Shown here piece by piece: positions 49,782 to 59,570 of a DNA stretch of 64,000 nucleotides. Made by a program: the position numbers and the translations under genes. This DNA is from Furfurilactobacillus milii. GTDB lineage: Bacteria > Bacillota > Bacilli > Lactobacillales > Lactobacillaceae. The stretch lies in the NCBI RefSeq assembly GCF_009864005.1, contig NZ_WEZQ01000005.1, positions 124,408 to 188,407 on the forward strand, written 5' to 3'. The stretch's first letter is position 1. Each line of letters begins with the position of its first letter. The notes under the pieces are model-generated. The model saw only the letters and a program-made list of their open reading frames with translations, ran no database searches and was not told where the DNA came from.

Positions 49782-50711
49782 ATGATGTTAGTCGGATCAC
49801 ACGTAAGCATGAGCGGTAAAAAAATGCTGTTGGGTTCTGCTGAAGAAGCAGCAGGATATGGTGCCAATACATTTATGATTTATACAGGGGCACCACAAAA
49901 CACGCGTCGCAAGCCAATTGAAGAATTAAATATTGAAGCTGGCCACACGTTTATGGCGGCACACGATTTGGATCACATTGTTGTCCATGCTCCCTATATT
50001 GTTAATCTTGGAAATACGTTTAAGCCAGAAAGCTTTGCGTTTGCCGTGGATTTTCTCAGGGAAGAGGTCAAACGTGCGGACGCACTAGGAGCGGAACAGA
50101 TTGTCTTGCATCCAGGTGCTCACGTAGGTGCAGGTCCGCAAGCTGCCATTCAATCAATCATTAAAGGCTTAAATGAGATTCTGACGCCTGATCAGCATGC
50201 GCAGATTGCCATTGAAACCATGGCTGGCAAGGGTACCGAAGTTGGCATTACGTTTGATCAAATTGCTGAGATGATTGATGGCGTCACGCTAAATGATAAG
50301 CTGTCTGTCTGCTTTGACACTTGTCATACCAGCGATGCGGGCTATGATATTAAAGGTGATTTTGATGGTGTAATGAACGACTTTGATCAGATTATTGGTT
50401 TAGATCGATTAAAAGTTATTCACTTAAATGACTCGAAAAATCCTCAAGGGGCGCACAAGGATCGCCATACTAACTTAGGATATGGTACGATTGGTTTTGA
50501 TCGGTTGAATCAGATTGCCCACGATGAACGATTTGTTAACGTGCCAAAAATTATGGAGACGCCATACGTTGCTGTAGATCCTGAGAACAAGCCAAAGGAT
50601 AAACGGGCACCATATGGCTACGAAATTGCCGAATTACAGGCTGGCAAGTTTAATGATCATCTTGTTAGTGACATCGCACATGACCGTCCTTACGATGAAT
50701 TTTTAAATTAA
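49782..50711 (+). CDS. nfo: Probable endonuclease IV (AP endonuclease)
   Basis: A 309-residue TIM-barrel enzyme with three metal ions that cuts the DNA backbone 5' of abasic sites. Family blocks with the metal-binding residues are all present: [65 protein letters not shown] and KIMETPYV. There are two adjacent ATGs at 49782 and 49785; GGAGGGAG fits either. It lies 30 bases after the yitT gene and is probably co-transcribed with it. Somewhat longer than the E. coli enzyme (285), as usual for lactobacilli. Confidence 0.96.
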   Translation: MMLVGSHVSMSGKKMLLGSAEEAAGYGANTFMIYTGAPQNTRRKPIEELNIEAGHTFMAAHDLDHIVVHAPYIVNLGNTFKPESFAFAVDFLREEVKRADALGAEQIVLHPGAHVGAGPQAAIQSIIKGLNEILTPDQHAQIAIETMAGKGTEVGITFDQIAEMIDGVTLNDKLSVCFDTCHTSDAGYDIKGDFDGVMNDFDQIIGLDRLKVIHLNDSKNPQGAHKDRHTNLGYGTIGFDRLNQIAHDERFVNVPKIMETPYVAVDPENKPKDKRAPYGYEIAELQAGKFNDHLVSDIAHDRPYDEFLN

Positions 50712-50744
50712 TCGCATTTTTCTGAAATAAATCGGCTCGAATAA

Positions 50745-50773
50745 TTGACGAAGGTCAAAGGTTTCTGTATACT
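50745..50773 (+). promoter_or_regulatory. Strong sigma-A promoter for rpsU
   Basis: TTGACG (50745-50750), a 17-base spacer and TATACT (50768-50773), about 70 bases before the start codon. Confidence 0.85.
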
Positions 50774-50841
50774 TCTTTAAGGACAGTTAAGTGCAGAACG
50801 TACAAAACCGTTACTAAACGCTCGAAGGGAGGGGATTTCAA

Positions 50842-51030
50842 ATGGCAAAGACAGTTGTTCGCAAGAACGAATCCTTAGATGATGCTCTCCGGCGTTTCAA
50901 ACGGACCGTTTCGAAGAACGGGACCCTTCAAGAATACCGCAAACGGGAATTCTATGAAAAGCCAAGTGTTAAGCGTAAGCTTAAGTCAGAGGCTGCGCGT
51001 AAGCGTAAGAACAAGAAGAGTCGTTTCTAA
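50842..51030 (+). CDS. rpsU: 30S ribosomal protein S21
   Basis: A 62-residue, very basic protein of the small-subunit platform near the 3' end of 16S r[23 protein letters not shown] and [19 protein letters not shown] are diagnostic. ATG 50842 has GGGAGG upstream. It has its own promoter and terminator and sits before yqeY, the usual Firmicutes pairing. Confidence 0.98.
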   Translation: MAKTVVRKNESLDDALRRFKRTVSKNGTLQEYRKREFYEKPSVKRKLKSEAARKRKNKKSRF

Positions 51031-51041
51031 TTGTGAAAGTG

Positions 51042-51068
51042 AACGTCAGCTTAGGCTGGCGTTTTTTT
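51042..51068 (+). terminator. Intrinsic terminator after rpsU
   Basis: AACGTCAGC (51042-51050) pairs with GCTGGCGTT (51055-51063) around loop TTAG, followed by a seven-T run. A TATACT at 51075-51080 just beyond may be the -10 of yqeY. Confidence 0.9.
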
Positions 51069-51127
51069 CTGTCCAAGAAGCGGTATACTACACTCAGTGA
51101 CTGAATAATTTGGAGGTATGAGGAATT

Positions 51128-51571
51128 ATGGATTTGTTATCTCAATTGAATGAAGATTTGAAGACGGCCATGAAGGCGCGCAACAAATTAGAATTAAACG
51201 TTATCCGTTCATTGAAGACGGGTGTTATGAACGAAAAGATTGAACTGGGTCACGATTTAACGCCAGACGAAGAGGTTGCAGTGGTTTCTCGTGGGTTAAA
51301 GCAACGTAAGGAATCATTGACTGAATTTGAAAAGGCAGATCGTCAAGACTTGGCAGACGATACCAAAGCAGAGATTGCGATTGTTGAAAAATACATGCCC
51401 GCTCAAATGAGTGAAGATGAAATCAACAATGTTGTTAAAGAAACGGCGCAACAAGTTGGTGCAACAAGCAAGGCTGACTTTGGTAAGCTGATGGGTGCTG
51501 TGATGCCTAAAGTTAAGGGTAAGGCAGACGGTAAGTTGGTTAACCAGGCAGTTAAAAACCTGTTAAGTTAA
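51128..51571 (+). CDS. yqeY: GatB/YqeY domain-containing protein
   Basis: A 147-residue protein related to the tRNA-binding tail of the amidotransferase subunit GatB. It is helical, with LNEDLKTAMKARNKLELNVIRSL, PDEEVAVVSRGLKQRKESL and a C-terminal KADFGKLMGAVMPKVKGKADG. ATG 51128 has GGAGG and GAGGA sites upstream. Conserved next to rpsU; its own function is unknown, probably linked to tRNA. Confidence 0.93.
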   Translation: MDLLSQLNEDLKTAMKARNKLELNVIRSLKTGVMNEKIELGHDLTPDEEVAVVSRGLKQRKESLTEFEKADRQDLADDTKAEIAIVEKYMPAQMSEDEINNVVKETAQQVGATSKADFGKLMGAVMPKVKGKADGKLVNQAVKNLLS

Positions 51572-51625
51572 TTTCGTTTGTGCCGAGGTTATTGAACAAA
51601 GTTTATTGAAATGAACAATTAATGG

Positions 51626-51662
51626 AATCCTTATTCTCATATTTGGGAATGAGGATTTTTTG
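51626..51662 (+). terminator. Intrinsic terminator after yqeY
   Basis: AATCCTTATTC (51626-51636) pairs with GAATGAGGATT (51647-51657), followed by six Ts. Confidence 0.85.
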
Positions 51663-51718
51663 GTTGCTTGGCCAAAAAGCGTGTTGTAATAACACTAGTT
51701 TCAAGCATTACAGAATGT

Positions 51719-51762
51719 TTGTGCTGATGGTCGATTATGATAAAATAGACACTGTACAGTGT
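51719..51762 (+). promoter_or_regulatory. Promoter with palindromic operator-like site ahead of phoH
   Basis: TTGTGC (51719-51724), a 16-base spacer and TAAAAT (51741-51746), followed two bases later by the perfect 14-bp palindrome ACACTGTACAGTGT (51749-51762), at about the transcription start. The palindrome looks like a dimeric repressor site, but I cannot name the regulator. The leader from here to phoH is about 150 nt and shows no gene. Confidence 0.55.
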
Positions 51763-51908
51763 TATCTAATTATGATTTAAAGATTTCAATATGGTCATCT
51801 GCGATTTAACAATTAAACGATGATTACGGCTGATAATATAGTGTAGTGAGCCAGTCTTTAGACATAAATCAAAAATAAAGTAAGGAACAGCAAAGGAGCG
51901 AAACATCT

Positions 51909-52886
51909 TTGGCAGAAAACCAGTTTGCATTTGAACGACAGTTCCGTTTGTCCACACCGGATTTGGAAGCCGGCCTAGTTGGCGCTAATGACGCCAATTT
52001 ACGCTTGCTGGAGGAAGGCCTGAATGTTAATATTCACGCCTTTGGCGATACAATTACTGTATCCGGGGATGAAGAACAGTCCGTGGATCGCACAATTAAA
52101 ATTATTGATAACCTGGTTCAGTTAATTAAAAGTGGCATTACGTTAAACAGTACCGATGTTGTGTCAGCCATGAAAATGGCAGAACGTGGTACATTGGAGT
52201 ATTTTCAGGACTTGTACAAACAAACCTTGATTAAGGATGATCATGGACGGGCAATTCGGGTCAAAAACTATGGTCAACGGCAGTACGTTCAATCGATTAG
52301 CCATAACGACATTACGTTTGGTATTGGCCCAGCTGGGACGGGAAAAACTTTCTTGGCAGTGGTAATGGCCGTCGCCGCTCTGAAACGGGGGGATGTTGAA
52401 AAAATCATCCTAACGCGGCCCGCTGTTGAAGCCGGTGAAAGCCTGGGCTTTTTGCCTGGCGATTTAAAGGAAAAAGTTGATCCATATTTGCGCCCAATTT
52501 ATGACGCACTTTATCAAATTCTCGGTTCAGAACATACACAACGTTTGTTAGACCGAGAAGTAATTGAAATTGCGCCGCTTGCTTATATGCGTGGTCGTAC
52601 TTTGGATGCAGCGTTTGTCATTTTGGATGAGGCTCAAAATACGACTAATGCGCAGATGAAGATGTTCTTGACTCGTCTAGGGTTTGGCTCAAAGATGATT
52701 GTGAACGGGGACATTTCCCAAATTGACCTACCACGGGGGAAACATTCTGGACTGGTTGACGCTCAGAATTTGTTACAAAACATTAACCACATTGGTTTTG
52801 TTTCGTTTAATGCGGATGATGTGGTTCGTCATCCAGTCGTTGCCAGCATCATTAACGCCTATGAAAACCAACCCACACAGGACTAA
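51909..52886 (+). CDS. phoH: PhoH family protein (PhoH-like ATPase)
   Basis: A 325-residue cytoplasmic ATPase. An N-terminal KH-like region (about 25-75) precedes the P-loop GIGPAGTGKTFLAV (about 137-150) and Walker B FVILDEAQNT (about 237-246), with ILTRPAVEAGESLGFLPGD between. The start is TTG 51909 with AAAGGAG at a somewhat long spacing. It begins a cluster with ybeY, dgkA, era and recO, which associates it with RNA maturation; its exact activity is unsettled. Confidence 0.94.
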   Translation: MAENQFAFERQFRLSTPDLEAGLVGANDANLRLLEEGLNVNIHAFGDTITVSGDEEQSVDRTIKIIDNLVQLIKSGITLNSTDVVSAMKMAERGTLEYFQDLYKQTLIKDDHGRAIRVKNYGQRQYVQSISHNDITFGIGPAGTGKTFLAVVMAVAALKRGDVEKIILTRPAVEAGESLGFLPGDLKEKVDPYLRPIYDALYQILGSEHTQRLLDREVIEIAPLAYMRGRTLDAAFVILDEAQNTTNAQMKMFLTRLGFGSKMIVNGDISQIDLPRGKHSGLVDAQNLLQNINHIGFVSFNADDVVRHPVVASIINAYENQPTQD

Positions 52887-52949
52887 ACTAATCATGTGTT
52901 AATCTACAGATACGTTCAGATAATCAAATTAACGGAGTGAAGAATAAAC

Positions 52950-53432
52950 ATGGATCTTGAGATAGTTGATCAAACGGAACAGGGCGTGCCTGAAGAACGC
53001 GTCACGATGGTTCGTGAAATCCTTGAATTTGCCGGAAAGACAATTAAATTACCAGAGAATACGGAAATGTCCTTAACATTCATGAACAATGAAGGAATTC
53101 GGAAGTTAAATCGCGAATATCGTGGTGTTGATAAAGCAACGGACGTGATCAGTTTTGCCATTGAAGAGGATCCAGACGACGAAGATGAGATTGTCATGGA
53201 CGATGAGTTACGTCAGGAAATTCCGATGAATATTGGAGACATTATGATCTCCGTTGACAAAGTTGCGGACCAGGCGGAATACCTCGGGCACTCTTATGAT
53301 CGCGAATTAGGTTTCTTAGCGGTTCATGGCTTTCTGCATTTAAACGGATACGATCACATGGAACCAGCTGATGAAAAAGTGATGTTTGATTTACAACGAA
53401 AGATCTTGGACGATTATGGCCTCACCAGATAA
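52950..53432 (+). CDS. ybeY: Endoribonuclease YbeY
   Basis: A 160-residue zinc endoribonuclease needed for 16S rRNA 3'-end maturation and 70S quality control. The metal site HGFLHLNGYDH (about 126-136) has the HxxxHxxxxxH pattern, preceded by the family block LNREYRGVDKATDVISFA. ATG 52950 has GGAGTGA upstream. Its 3' end overlaps the dgkA start by 17 bases. Confidence 0.97.
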   Translation: MDLEIVDQTEQGVPEERVTMVREILEFAGKTIKLPENTEMSLTFMNNEGIRKLNREYRGVDKATDVISFAIEEDPDDEDEIVMDDELRQEIPMNIGDIMISVDKVADQAEYLGHSYDRELGFLAVHGFLHLNGYDHMEPADEKVMFDLQRKILDDYGLTR

Positions 53433-53814
53433 GCAACAAACAGAGAAGAATCATCATTTTATTCAGGCGTTTCATCACGCCATGGATGGTATTATTGGCA
53501 CTATCCATAATGAGCCTAATATGCGTTATCACCTTATTTTCGCATTGGCGGCGTTATTGTGTGGTTTGATTTTGCAGATCACTCGAATGGACTGGCTATG
53601 GATTACATTGGCCATTTTCACCGTTATTCTGGCAGAATTTGCGAACACCATCGCTGAGTCTCTGAGTGATTTAATCACGCATGGTCAGTTTGATCCGTTA
53701 GCTAAACAGGTTAAGGACGTTGCTGCTGGTGCGGTGGTGGTTGCCGCCTTGTTTGCAGTGATCACGGGCTTGCTCGTTTTTGGTCCGCGAATCTGGAGTT
53801 TGATTTTGAATTAA
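53416..53814 (+). CDS. dgkA: Diacylglycerol/undecaprenol kinase family protein
   Basis: A 132-residue small membrane kinase of the DgkA family; in Gram-positives it phosphorylates undecaprenol to regenerate the lipid carrier. There are three membrane segments (about 35-50, 55-75, 100-125). EFANTIAESLSDLI holds the conserved Asn and Glu residues and is followed by KQVKDVAAGAVVVAA. I start at ATG 53416, inside the last codons of ybeY, because homologous proteins begin with a similar hydrophilic stretch; the ribosome binding site is weak, consistent with translational coupling. Confidence 0.92.
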   Translation: MASPDKQQTEKNHHFIQAFHHAMDGIIGTIHNEPNMRYHLIFALAALLCGLILQITRMDWLWITLAIFTVILAEFANTIAESLSDLITHGQFDPLAKQVKDVAAGAVVVAALFAVITGLLVFGPRIWSLILN

Positions 53815-53865
53815 AAAACATGATGACGATACTAAAGTGATCATCATGGTTAAGGAGAGCACTAA

Positions 53866-54807
53866 ATGACGCAAGAACAACAAGCATTCCATTCCGGTTT
53901 TGTGGCGATTGTTGGACGACCAAATGTCGGCAAATCCACTTTTTTGAATCGTGTAATTGGTCAAAAAGTTGCGATTATGAGTAACGTAGCTCAGACCACC
54001 CGAAACAAGATACAGGGCATATACACGACGAATAGTGAACAGATTGTCTTTATTGATACGCCGGGCATTTTCAAACCATCGAGTAAGCTAGATGAATTTA
54101 TGGTCAATTCGGCCATATCGACATTGAACGAGGTTGACGCTGTTTTGTTCATGGTTAATGCACAAGAAACACGTGGTGCGGGCGATAATTACATTATTGA
54201 CCGATTAAAGGATATCCATAAACCTGTTTACTTAGTGATTAACAAAATCGATCAGATTCACCCAGATAAATTGCTGAGTGTTTTAGAGCAGTATAAGGAC
54301 GCCCTTTCATGGAAAGAAGTCTACCCAATTTCTGCTTTGCAAGGCAATAACGTGGATGAATTCTTGGGTCAGCTGTCCAAAGATTTACCAGAAGGACCGC
54401 AATACTATCCTGAGGACCAAATAACGGACCATCCAGAACGATTTGTTGTAGCAGAACTTGTTCGTGAGAAAGTTCTGCAATTGACTCGTGATGAAGTGCC
54501 TCACTCTGTGGCGGTAGAAGTTGAATCGATGAAACGTGAATCACGTCCGGGAAAACGGGCCGATGGTCAACCTAATGAACTGGTTCATATTGCAGCAACG
54601 ATTATTGTGGATCGAACCTCACAAAAGGGCATTATTATTGGTAAAGGCGGCAAGATGTTGAAAGAAATCGGTTCACGTGCGCGGGCTGATATCGAACCAC
54701 TGCTTGGCGATCGCGTTTATTTGGAATTATGGGTCAAGGTGGTTCAACACTGGCGGGACAAACCTTCCGCGCTAAGGGAATACGGTTACAAATCACAAGA
54801 CTATTAG
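53866..54807 (+). CDS. era: GTPase Era
   Basis: A 313-residue essential GTPase that binds the 3' end of 16S rRNA during 30S assembly. G1 GRPNVGKST is at 17-25, with further G motifs DTPGIF and NKID. The C-terminal KH domain has [21 protein letters not shown]. Slightly longer than the usual 300 because of a few inserted residues (KRADGQPN) before the KH domain. ATG 53866 has AAGGAG upstream. Confidence 0.98.
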   Translation: MTQEQQAFHSGFVAIVGRPNVGKSTFLNRVIGQKVAIMSNVAQTTRNKIQGIYTTNSEQIVFIDTPGIFKPSSKLDEFMVNSAISTLNEVDAVLFMVNAQETRGAGDNYIIDRLKDIHKPVYLVINKIDQIHPDKLLSVLEQYKDALSWKEVYPISALQGNNVDEFLGQLSKDLPEGPQYYPEDQITDHPERFVVAELVREKVLQLTRDEVPHSVAVEVESMKRESRPGKRADGQPNELVHIAATIIVDRTSQKGIIIGKGGKMLKEIGSRARADIEPLLGDRVYLELWVKVVQHWRDKPSALREYGYKSQDY

Positions 54808-54856
54808 TGCATGTTTGAGTAGTAAGGCTGTATTCGAAAGGCTAATGACAACAAGG

Positions 54857-54891
54857 CACCTCATTCCCAGATTCGGGAATAGGGTGTTTTT
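54857..54891 (+). terminator. Intrinsic terminator after era
   Basis: CACCTCATTCCC (54857-54868) pairs with GGGAATAGGGTG (54875-54886) with one mismatch, followed by five Ts. It separates era from recO, which are often joined in other species. Confidence 0.85.
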
Positions 54892-54905
54892 GCATTATTG
54901 CTCAA

Positions 54906-54998
54906 ACGAGTCTTTGTCACCGGTCCATTCTGGGTTATTTTTCACTTTTACTTTCGCGTCGGTTGTGCCACTAACATTGGCGACAACTATATCTATTT
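54906..54998 (-). pseudogene. Possible gene remnant (C-terminal fragment)
   Basis: Read on the minus strand, the gap between the era terminator and recO gives a 31-residue protein-like end, VSGTTDAKVKVKNNPEWTG and a little more, closing at a stop. It has no start codon with a ribosome binding site and is cut off by stops about 20 codons upstream. I do not recognise the parent protein, and it may be chance. Confidence 0.3.
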
Positions 54999-55018
54999 TA
55001 TGAGTTAGGAGGCGCAAT

Positions 55019-55936
55019 GTGGCAACTTATCAGAACACACAATTTCAAGGGATTGTGATGTATGCAAACGATTATCGAGAACGCGATCAATTGATTAAGA
55101 TTTTTACCGGTGAGTATGGTAAGAAAATGTTCTTTATTAAAAATGGTAAACGCCGTGGCATGCGTCTCCATAGTGCTCTTTTGCCCTTTACGGTTGGGAC
55201 GTATGTCGGCAATGTAAATGATCAAGGGCTTAGTTTCATTAATGCGGCTAAAGAAACTGCGCAATTACAGCAGATTCGCGCTGACATCAATAAAAATGCG
55301 TATGCAACATATATTTTGGGACTGGTTGATGCAGCCTTTCGGGATGGTCAAATAGTGCCGGATTGGTTTATGAAGACTAAGAACGCATTGACCCTTATTG
55401 ATGACGGACTTGATGAACAAATCATTACCAACATTATTGAAATTCAATTGTTGCGGGCCTTCGGGGTCGCGCCTGAATTACAACGATGTGCTGTTTGTGG
55501 TCGGACAGACTTGCCGTTTGACTACTCTGAAAAGTTTGGTGGGCTAATTTGTGCCAATCATTTTGACCAAGATAGTCATCGTCTACATTTGGATGCACGG
55601 ACAATCTTTTATCTACGCCAATTTTCTGTTATCGATTTGGCCAAAATCACCACGATTAATGTGTCACCAAGAACGAAGCGTGGATTGCGGCGAGTACTGG
55701 ATTTAATTTACGAGAACAGCGTTGGGATTCATTTGCGTTCCAAACGGTTTATTGACCAAATGGCGACGTGGGAAGATCAGTTAGCAGCTCGTGGTCAGCA
55801 GTTGAAACAGCGTCATCAGGCGTCGTTAAAGAATGAGGACAAAAAGTCTGGTGCGAGTGAGAGTCAGGGTGTAAATGACGACATGTTAACGAGCTCTGAT
55901 GAACCAGAGCAACATACAGATTCTGAACAGCATTGA
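55019..55936 (+). CDS. recO: DNA repair protein RecO
   Basis: A 305-residue mediator that loads RecA with RecF/RecR. An N-terminal OB fold (FQGIVMYANDYRERDQLIKIF) is followed by a helical domain and a zinc-binding loop with CAVCGRTD (about 158) and a later Cys/His (ICANH). The last 45 residues are a hydrophilic, acidic extension beyond the common length (about 250), also seen in other lactobacilli. The start is GTG 55019 with AGGAGG upstream. The glyQ promoter overlaps its stop codon. Confidence 0.95.
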   Translation: MATYQNTQFQGIVMYANDYRERDQLIKIFTGEYGKKMFFIKNGKRRGMRLHSALLPFTVGTYVGNVNDQGLSFINAAKETAQLQQIRADINKNAYATYILGLVDAAFRDGQIVPDWFMKTKNALTLIDDGLDEQIITNIIEIQLLRAFGVAPELQRCAVCGRTDLPFDYSEKFGGLICANHFDQDSHRLHLDARTIFYLRQFSVIDLAKITTINVSPRTKRGLRRVLDLIYENSVGIHLRSKRFIDQMATWEDQLAARGQQLKQRHQASLKNEDKKSGASESQGVNDDMLTSSDEPEQHTDSEQH

Positions 55937-55961
55937 CAATTTCTGGCACAATGCCTATGAT
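55933..55961 (+). promoter_or_regulatory. Sigma-A promoter for the glyQS leader
   Basis: A perfect TTGACA (55933-55938) overlapping the recO stop codon, a 17-base spacer and TATGAT (55956-55961), about 20 bases before stem I of the T-box. Confidence 0.85.
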
Positions 55962-55984
55962 TATGAGGTTGAACAAGTAAATAA

Positions 55985-56192
55985 ACGTTAACAGCGATCG
56001 AAAAGGGTCACCGTGGTCATGGTCAGCGAACTGAGGATAGTGAAAGCTCAGTCATGGTTGCGATAGATTGGCATTTCGGGAGTTAACACCAACTAAGCTG
56101 CCTGATTTAATTCAGGAAGTAGGGTGGAACCGCGTAATTAATTCACGTCCCTACATCGACACATTTTGTGCTGATGGAGGGACGTTTTATTT
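55985..56192 (+). promoter_or_regulatory. Glycine T-box riboswitch controlling glyQS
   Basis: Stem I is closed by CGTTAAC near 55986-55992 and GTTAAC at 56082-56087. The 3' side of the specifier loop has GGC (56070-56072) followed by A, matching tRNA-Gly. The T-box AGGGTGGAACCGCG is at 56121-56134. The terminator ACGTCCCT (56145-56152) with AGGGACGT (56178-56185), an inner CATC/GATG and a T-rich tail follow. Uncharged tRNA-Gly would stabilise the antiterminator and switch on glyQ-glyS. Confidence 0.93.
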
Positions 56193-56207
56193 TGAAGGGA
56201 GATCGTC

Positions 56208-57194
56208 ATGGAAATTAAAAAAGATGAAAAACTTTCCGTGCAACAAATTATTTTGACCCTGCAGCAATATTGGGCTGCGCAAGGCTGCATGTTGATGCAA
56301 GCCTATGATACTGAAAAAGGGGCTGGTACGATGAGCCCTTACACATTTTTGCGGGCGATTGGACCAGAACCATGGAACGCCGCTTATGTGGAACCAAGTC
56401 GCCGACCAGCAGATGGTCGGTATGGTGAAAACCCTAACCGTCTGTACCAACATCATCAATTTCAAGTATTGATGAAACCAGCTCCCGAGAACATGCAGGA
56501 ACTATATTTGAACAGTTTGCGTGAACTTGGTATTGATCCCCTTGAACATGATATTCGCTTTGTTGAAGATAACTGGGAGAACCCGTCCATGGGTTGTGCC
56601 GGTGTTGGTTGGGAAGTTTGGCTCGATGGAATGGAAATCACCCAATTTACGTATTTCCAAATCGTCGGTGGTCAGGAAATGAATCCGGTTGCCGCCGAAG
56701 TAACGTATGGTTTGGAACGACTTTCCTCGTATATTCAAGATGTCAACTCCGTGTTCGATTTGGAGTGGAGCGATGGCGTACTGTACGGTGACATTTTTAA
56801 AGAACCAGAGTACGAGCACAGTAAGTATTCCTTTGAAGAAAGCAACCAAGACATGCTTTTGCACATGTTTGATGATTTCGAACGTGAAGCGAAAGCTAAC
56901 CTGAGCAAGGGCCTTGTTCACCCAGCGTACGATTATATTTTGAAATGTTCACACACCTTCAATCTACTAGATGCCCGCGGCGCAGTTTCCGTAACTGAAC
57001 GGGCCGGCTATCTAAGTCGCATTCGGAAGATGGCTCACAGCGTTGCCGTAGCCTTTATCAATGCACGTGCCAAACGTGGTTTTCCATTGATTAAAGACGA
57101 CAAAGAGCGCGAGGCGGTCCTTGCCGATTGGCAGAAAAAGGAAGAAAAGAAAGCTGCTCGGGCGGCTAAGAAGAACGCAAAGGAGGCCAAATAA
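56208..57194 (+). CDS. glyQ: Glycyl-tRNA synthetase alpha subunit
   Basis: A 328-residue catalytic subunit of the alpha2-beta2 bacterial GlyRS. It has [59 protein letters not shown] and [17 protein letters not shown], all diagnostic. The C-terminal 30 residues are a Lys/Ala/Glu-rich extension beyond the E. coli length. ATG 56208 has AAGGGAG upstream. Its stop overlaps the glyS start (TAATG). Confidence 0.98.
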   Translation: MEIKKDEKLSVQQIILTLQQYWAAQGCMLMQAYDTEKGAGTMSPYTFLRAIGPEPWNAAYVEPSRRPADGRYGENPNRLYQHHQFQVLMKPAPENMQELYLNSLRELGIDPLEHDIRFVEDNWENPSMGCAGVGWEVWLDGMEITQFTYFQIVGGQEMNPVAAEVTYGLERLSSYIQDVNSVFDLEWSDGVLYGDIFKEPEYEHSKYSFEESNQDMLLHMFDDFEREAKANLSKGLVHPAYDYILKCSHTFNLLDARGAVSVTERAGYLSRIRKMAHSVAVAFINARAKRGFPLIKDDKEREAVLADWQKKEEKKAARAAKKNAKEAK

Positions 57195-59284
57195 TGGCAC
57201 ATCAATTTTTACTTGAAATTGGGTTGGAGGAAATTCCTGCTCACGTGGTGACACCAAGTATTGATCAATTGGTTGAACGCACAAAAAACTATTTGGCCGA
57301 ACAACGAATTACGTTTGACAGCATCAAACCATTTTCCACACCACGGCGGTTAGCGTTACTGATTTCTGGTCTGGCTGATAAGCAAACAGATGTCGAAGAA
57401 GAAGTTAAGGGCCCGGCTAAACGGATTGCACAGGATAAAGACGGCAACTGGACAAAAGCGGCTCAAGGTTTTGCTCGTGGGCAAGGTGCCAGTGTTGATG
57501 ACATTATCTTTAAAAAATTAAAGGGTGAACAGTACGTTTATGTGCAAAAGCACGAAACTGGACAACCCGTGAGTGAGGTTTTGACTGGCATGAAGGATGT
57601 CATCATGGCGATGACGTTCCCAACCATGATGAAGTGGGGAAGCTACAAGTTTCAATACATTCGCCCAATTCGTTGGTTGATAGCATTGCTGGACGATGAG
57701 GTTTTGCCGTTCAGTATTCTCGACATCAGCACAGGTCGAACTAGTCAAGGTCATCGTTTCCTTGGGCACGAGGTGGAAATTGCACGGCCGGCAGATTATG
57801 AAGAAGCCCTGACAAGTCAGTTTGTTATCGCAGACGCCGCCAAACGTAAGGCTAAAATTCGTCAACAAATTCAAGCGCTTGCGACGGAACATAACTGGAC
57901 GATTGATATTGATGAGGACTTACTGGAAGAAGTTAACAACTTAGTTGAATGGCCAACGGCGTTTGCTGGTCACTTTGATGCTAAATACCTCACAATCCCG
58001 GATGAGGTTTTGATTACTTCAATGAAGGATCATCAACGTTTCTTCTACGTGCGTGACGAGAATGGCAAGTTGTTGCCAAACTTTGTTTCGGTACGTAACG
58101 GGAATGATCAGCACTTGGACAACGTGATTGCTGGGAATGAAAAAGTGCTAACTGCCCGTTTGGAAGATGCGATGTTCTTCTATGAGGAAGATCAAAAGCA
58201 TGACATCGACTTTTATGTGAATAAGCTGAAGTCGGTTAGTTTCCACGACAAGATTGGTTCCATGACTGAACACATGAAGCGGACTGGCATTATTGCTAAT
58301 TTGATTGGGCAACGTGTTGGCCTTAGCGAAACCGAGTTAGCAGATCTACAGCGAGCAAGTGAAATTTACAAGTTTGATTTGGTAACTGGTATGGTGGGCG
58401 AATTTGCCGAGTTACAGGGTGTTATGGGCGAAAAGTATGCCTTGTTGTTTGGCGAAAAACCAGCAGTTGCACAAGCTATTCGTGAACATTACATGCCTGT
58501 TTCAGCTGACGGTAGTTTGCCACAATCTAACGTTGGCGCAGCTTTGGCAATCGCCGACAAGTATGATAGTATCACCGCGTTCTTTGCAGCTGACATGATT
58601 CCTAATGGTTCTAACGACCCGTACGCTTTACGGCGTCAGGCGTTTGGTATTGTACGGATCCTGCGTGATCGGAAATGGCACTTACCGTTGTTGAAGATGG
58701 GGCAAGACTTTGAAATTGCGTTGTCCAATAAGCATGTTGAATTCAATCCAGAGCTAACGGCCAACTTAGCGTCTAGCCGCAAACGGATTCAGGAATTCAT
58801 GAACGACCGGGTTCGTCAATGGTTTGCTGGCCAGCATGTTCGTCATGATATTGTGGATGCTGTCACGAACGCTGACACCACAGATGTTGTGAACATGTTG
58901 GATGATGCGGCTGCATTAGTGGCGCACGTGGATGACAGCAATTTCAAGGATGCTATTGAAGCCTTAACGCGGGTTGCACGATTAACGAAACAAGATCTGT
59001 TGGACGCACCATCACTACCGGTTGATCCTAAATTGTTTGAAAACGATGCAGAACAAAAACTGTATGACGGTGTTAATGATGTTAAGGCTCATTTCGATGA
59101 CCGGACGCCAGAGCAAAACTACCAAGCATTGGCTAATTTGCAACCAGTTATCGATGCGTACTTTGAAGCCAATATGGTTATGGATGATAACGAAGCCATT
59201 CGGCGTAACCGTTTGAATCAACTCGCTCAACTTACGAAACTTACCATTCACCTTGGTGATCTTAAGCAATTGATCGTTAAATAA
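57194..59284 (+). CDS. glyS: Glycyl-tRNA synthetase beta subunit
   Basis: A 696-residue beta subunit that binds tRNA-Gly. It opens [14 protein letters not shown] and has the central [20 protein letters not shown] and NFVSVRNGN blocks, an HD-like middle region and a C-terminal anticodon-binding (DALR-like) domain. It starts at ATG 57194, overlapping glyQ by one base. No terminator is visible right after it; structured repeat A2 begins 40 bases later. Confidence 0.98.
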   Translation: MAHQFLLEIGLEEIPAHVVTPSIDQLVERTKNYLAEQRITFDSIKPFSTPRRLALLISGLADKQTDVEEEVKGPAKRIAQDKDGNWTKAAQGFARGQGASVDDIIFKKLKGEQYVYVQKHETGQPVSEVLTGMKDVIMAMTFPTMMKWGSYKFQYIRPIRWLIALLDDEVLPFSILDISTGRTSQGHRFLGHEVEIARPADYEEALTSQFVIADAAKRKAKIRQQIQALATEHNWTIDIDEDLLEEVNNLVEWPTAFAGHFDAKYLTIPDEVLITSMKDHQRFFYVRDENGKLLPNFVSVRNGNDQHLDNVIAGNEKVLTARLEDAMFFYEEDQKHDIDFYVNKLKSVSFHDKIGSMTEHMKRTGIIANLIGQRVGLSETELADLQRASEIYKFDLVTGMVGEFAELQGVMGEKYALLFGEKPAVAQAIREHYMPVSADGSLPQSNVGAALAIADKYDSITAFFAADMIPNGSNDPYALRRQAFGIVRILRDRKWHLPLLKMGQDFEIALSNKHVEFNPELTANLASSRKRIQEFMNDRVRQWFAGQHVRHDIVDAVTNADTTDVVNMLDDAAALVAHVDDSNFKDAIEALTRVARLTKQDLLDAPSLPVDPKLFENDAEQKLYDGVNDVKAHFDDRTPEQNYQALANLQPVIDAYFEANMVMDDNEAIRRNRLNQLAQLTKLTIHLGDLKQLIVK

Positions 59285-59323
59285 GTGGTTGTATGCATAG
59301 TGCGGATGTCCACGCTTCCGGTT

Positions 59324-59494
59324 GTCCACATTGATACGCTCGCCGTGGGACCGGTTCGAGCCTCCTGAAAACCGGAGTCTTTCACCTCGCCGCCAAGCCT
59401 CGTGAGACCTCGAGTCTCGGCGACCGTCCGTGATGTAAATTCGAGAAAACCATTCGAATTAACATCACTTTCACGGCTCGGTATCAATGTTGAC
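59324..59494 (-). repeat. Structured repeat element, copy A2 (minus), behind glyS
   Basis: The second minus-strand copy, 171 bases. Outer helix 59324-59337 with 59481-59494 (GTATCAATGTTGAC on the right arm), one mismatch. Hairpin GTGATGT (59430-59436) with ACATCAC (59462-59468). Closing helix CCGTG (59343-59347) with CACGG (59472-59476). The minus strand carries GGCTCGAACCGGTCCCACGG. Relative to A1, the outer helix changes G-C to T-A and the hairpin T-A to A-T, both keeping pairing. Confidence 0.75.
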
Positions 59495-59570
59495 GCCCTC
59501 CAGCTCACATAGCAGTTTCTGTTAGCGCTCAACTGACTAGCTATAAGACTCTTTGAGTAGGTAGTGAAGG

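Noticed and set aside
56068-56256. Short plus-strand frame across the glyQS T-box
   Set aside because: The sequence is accounted for by the riboswitch specifier, T-box and terminator, and it overlaps glyQ out of frame.
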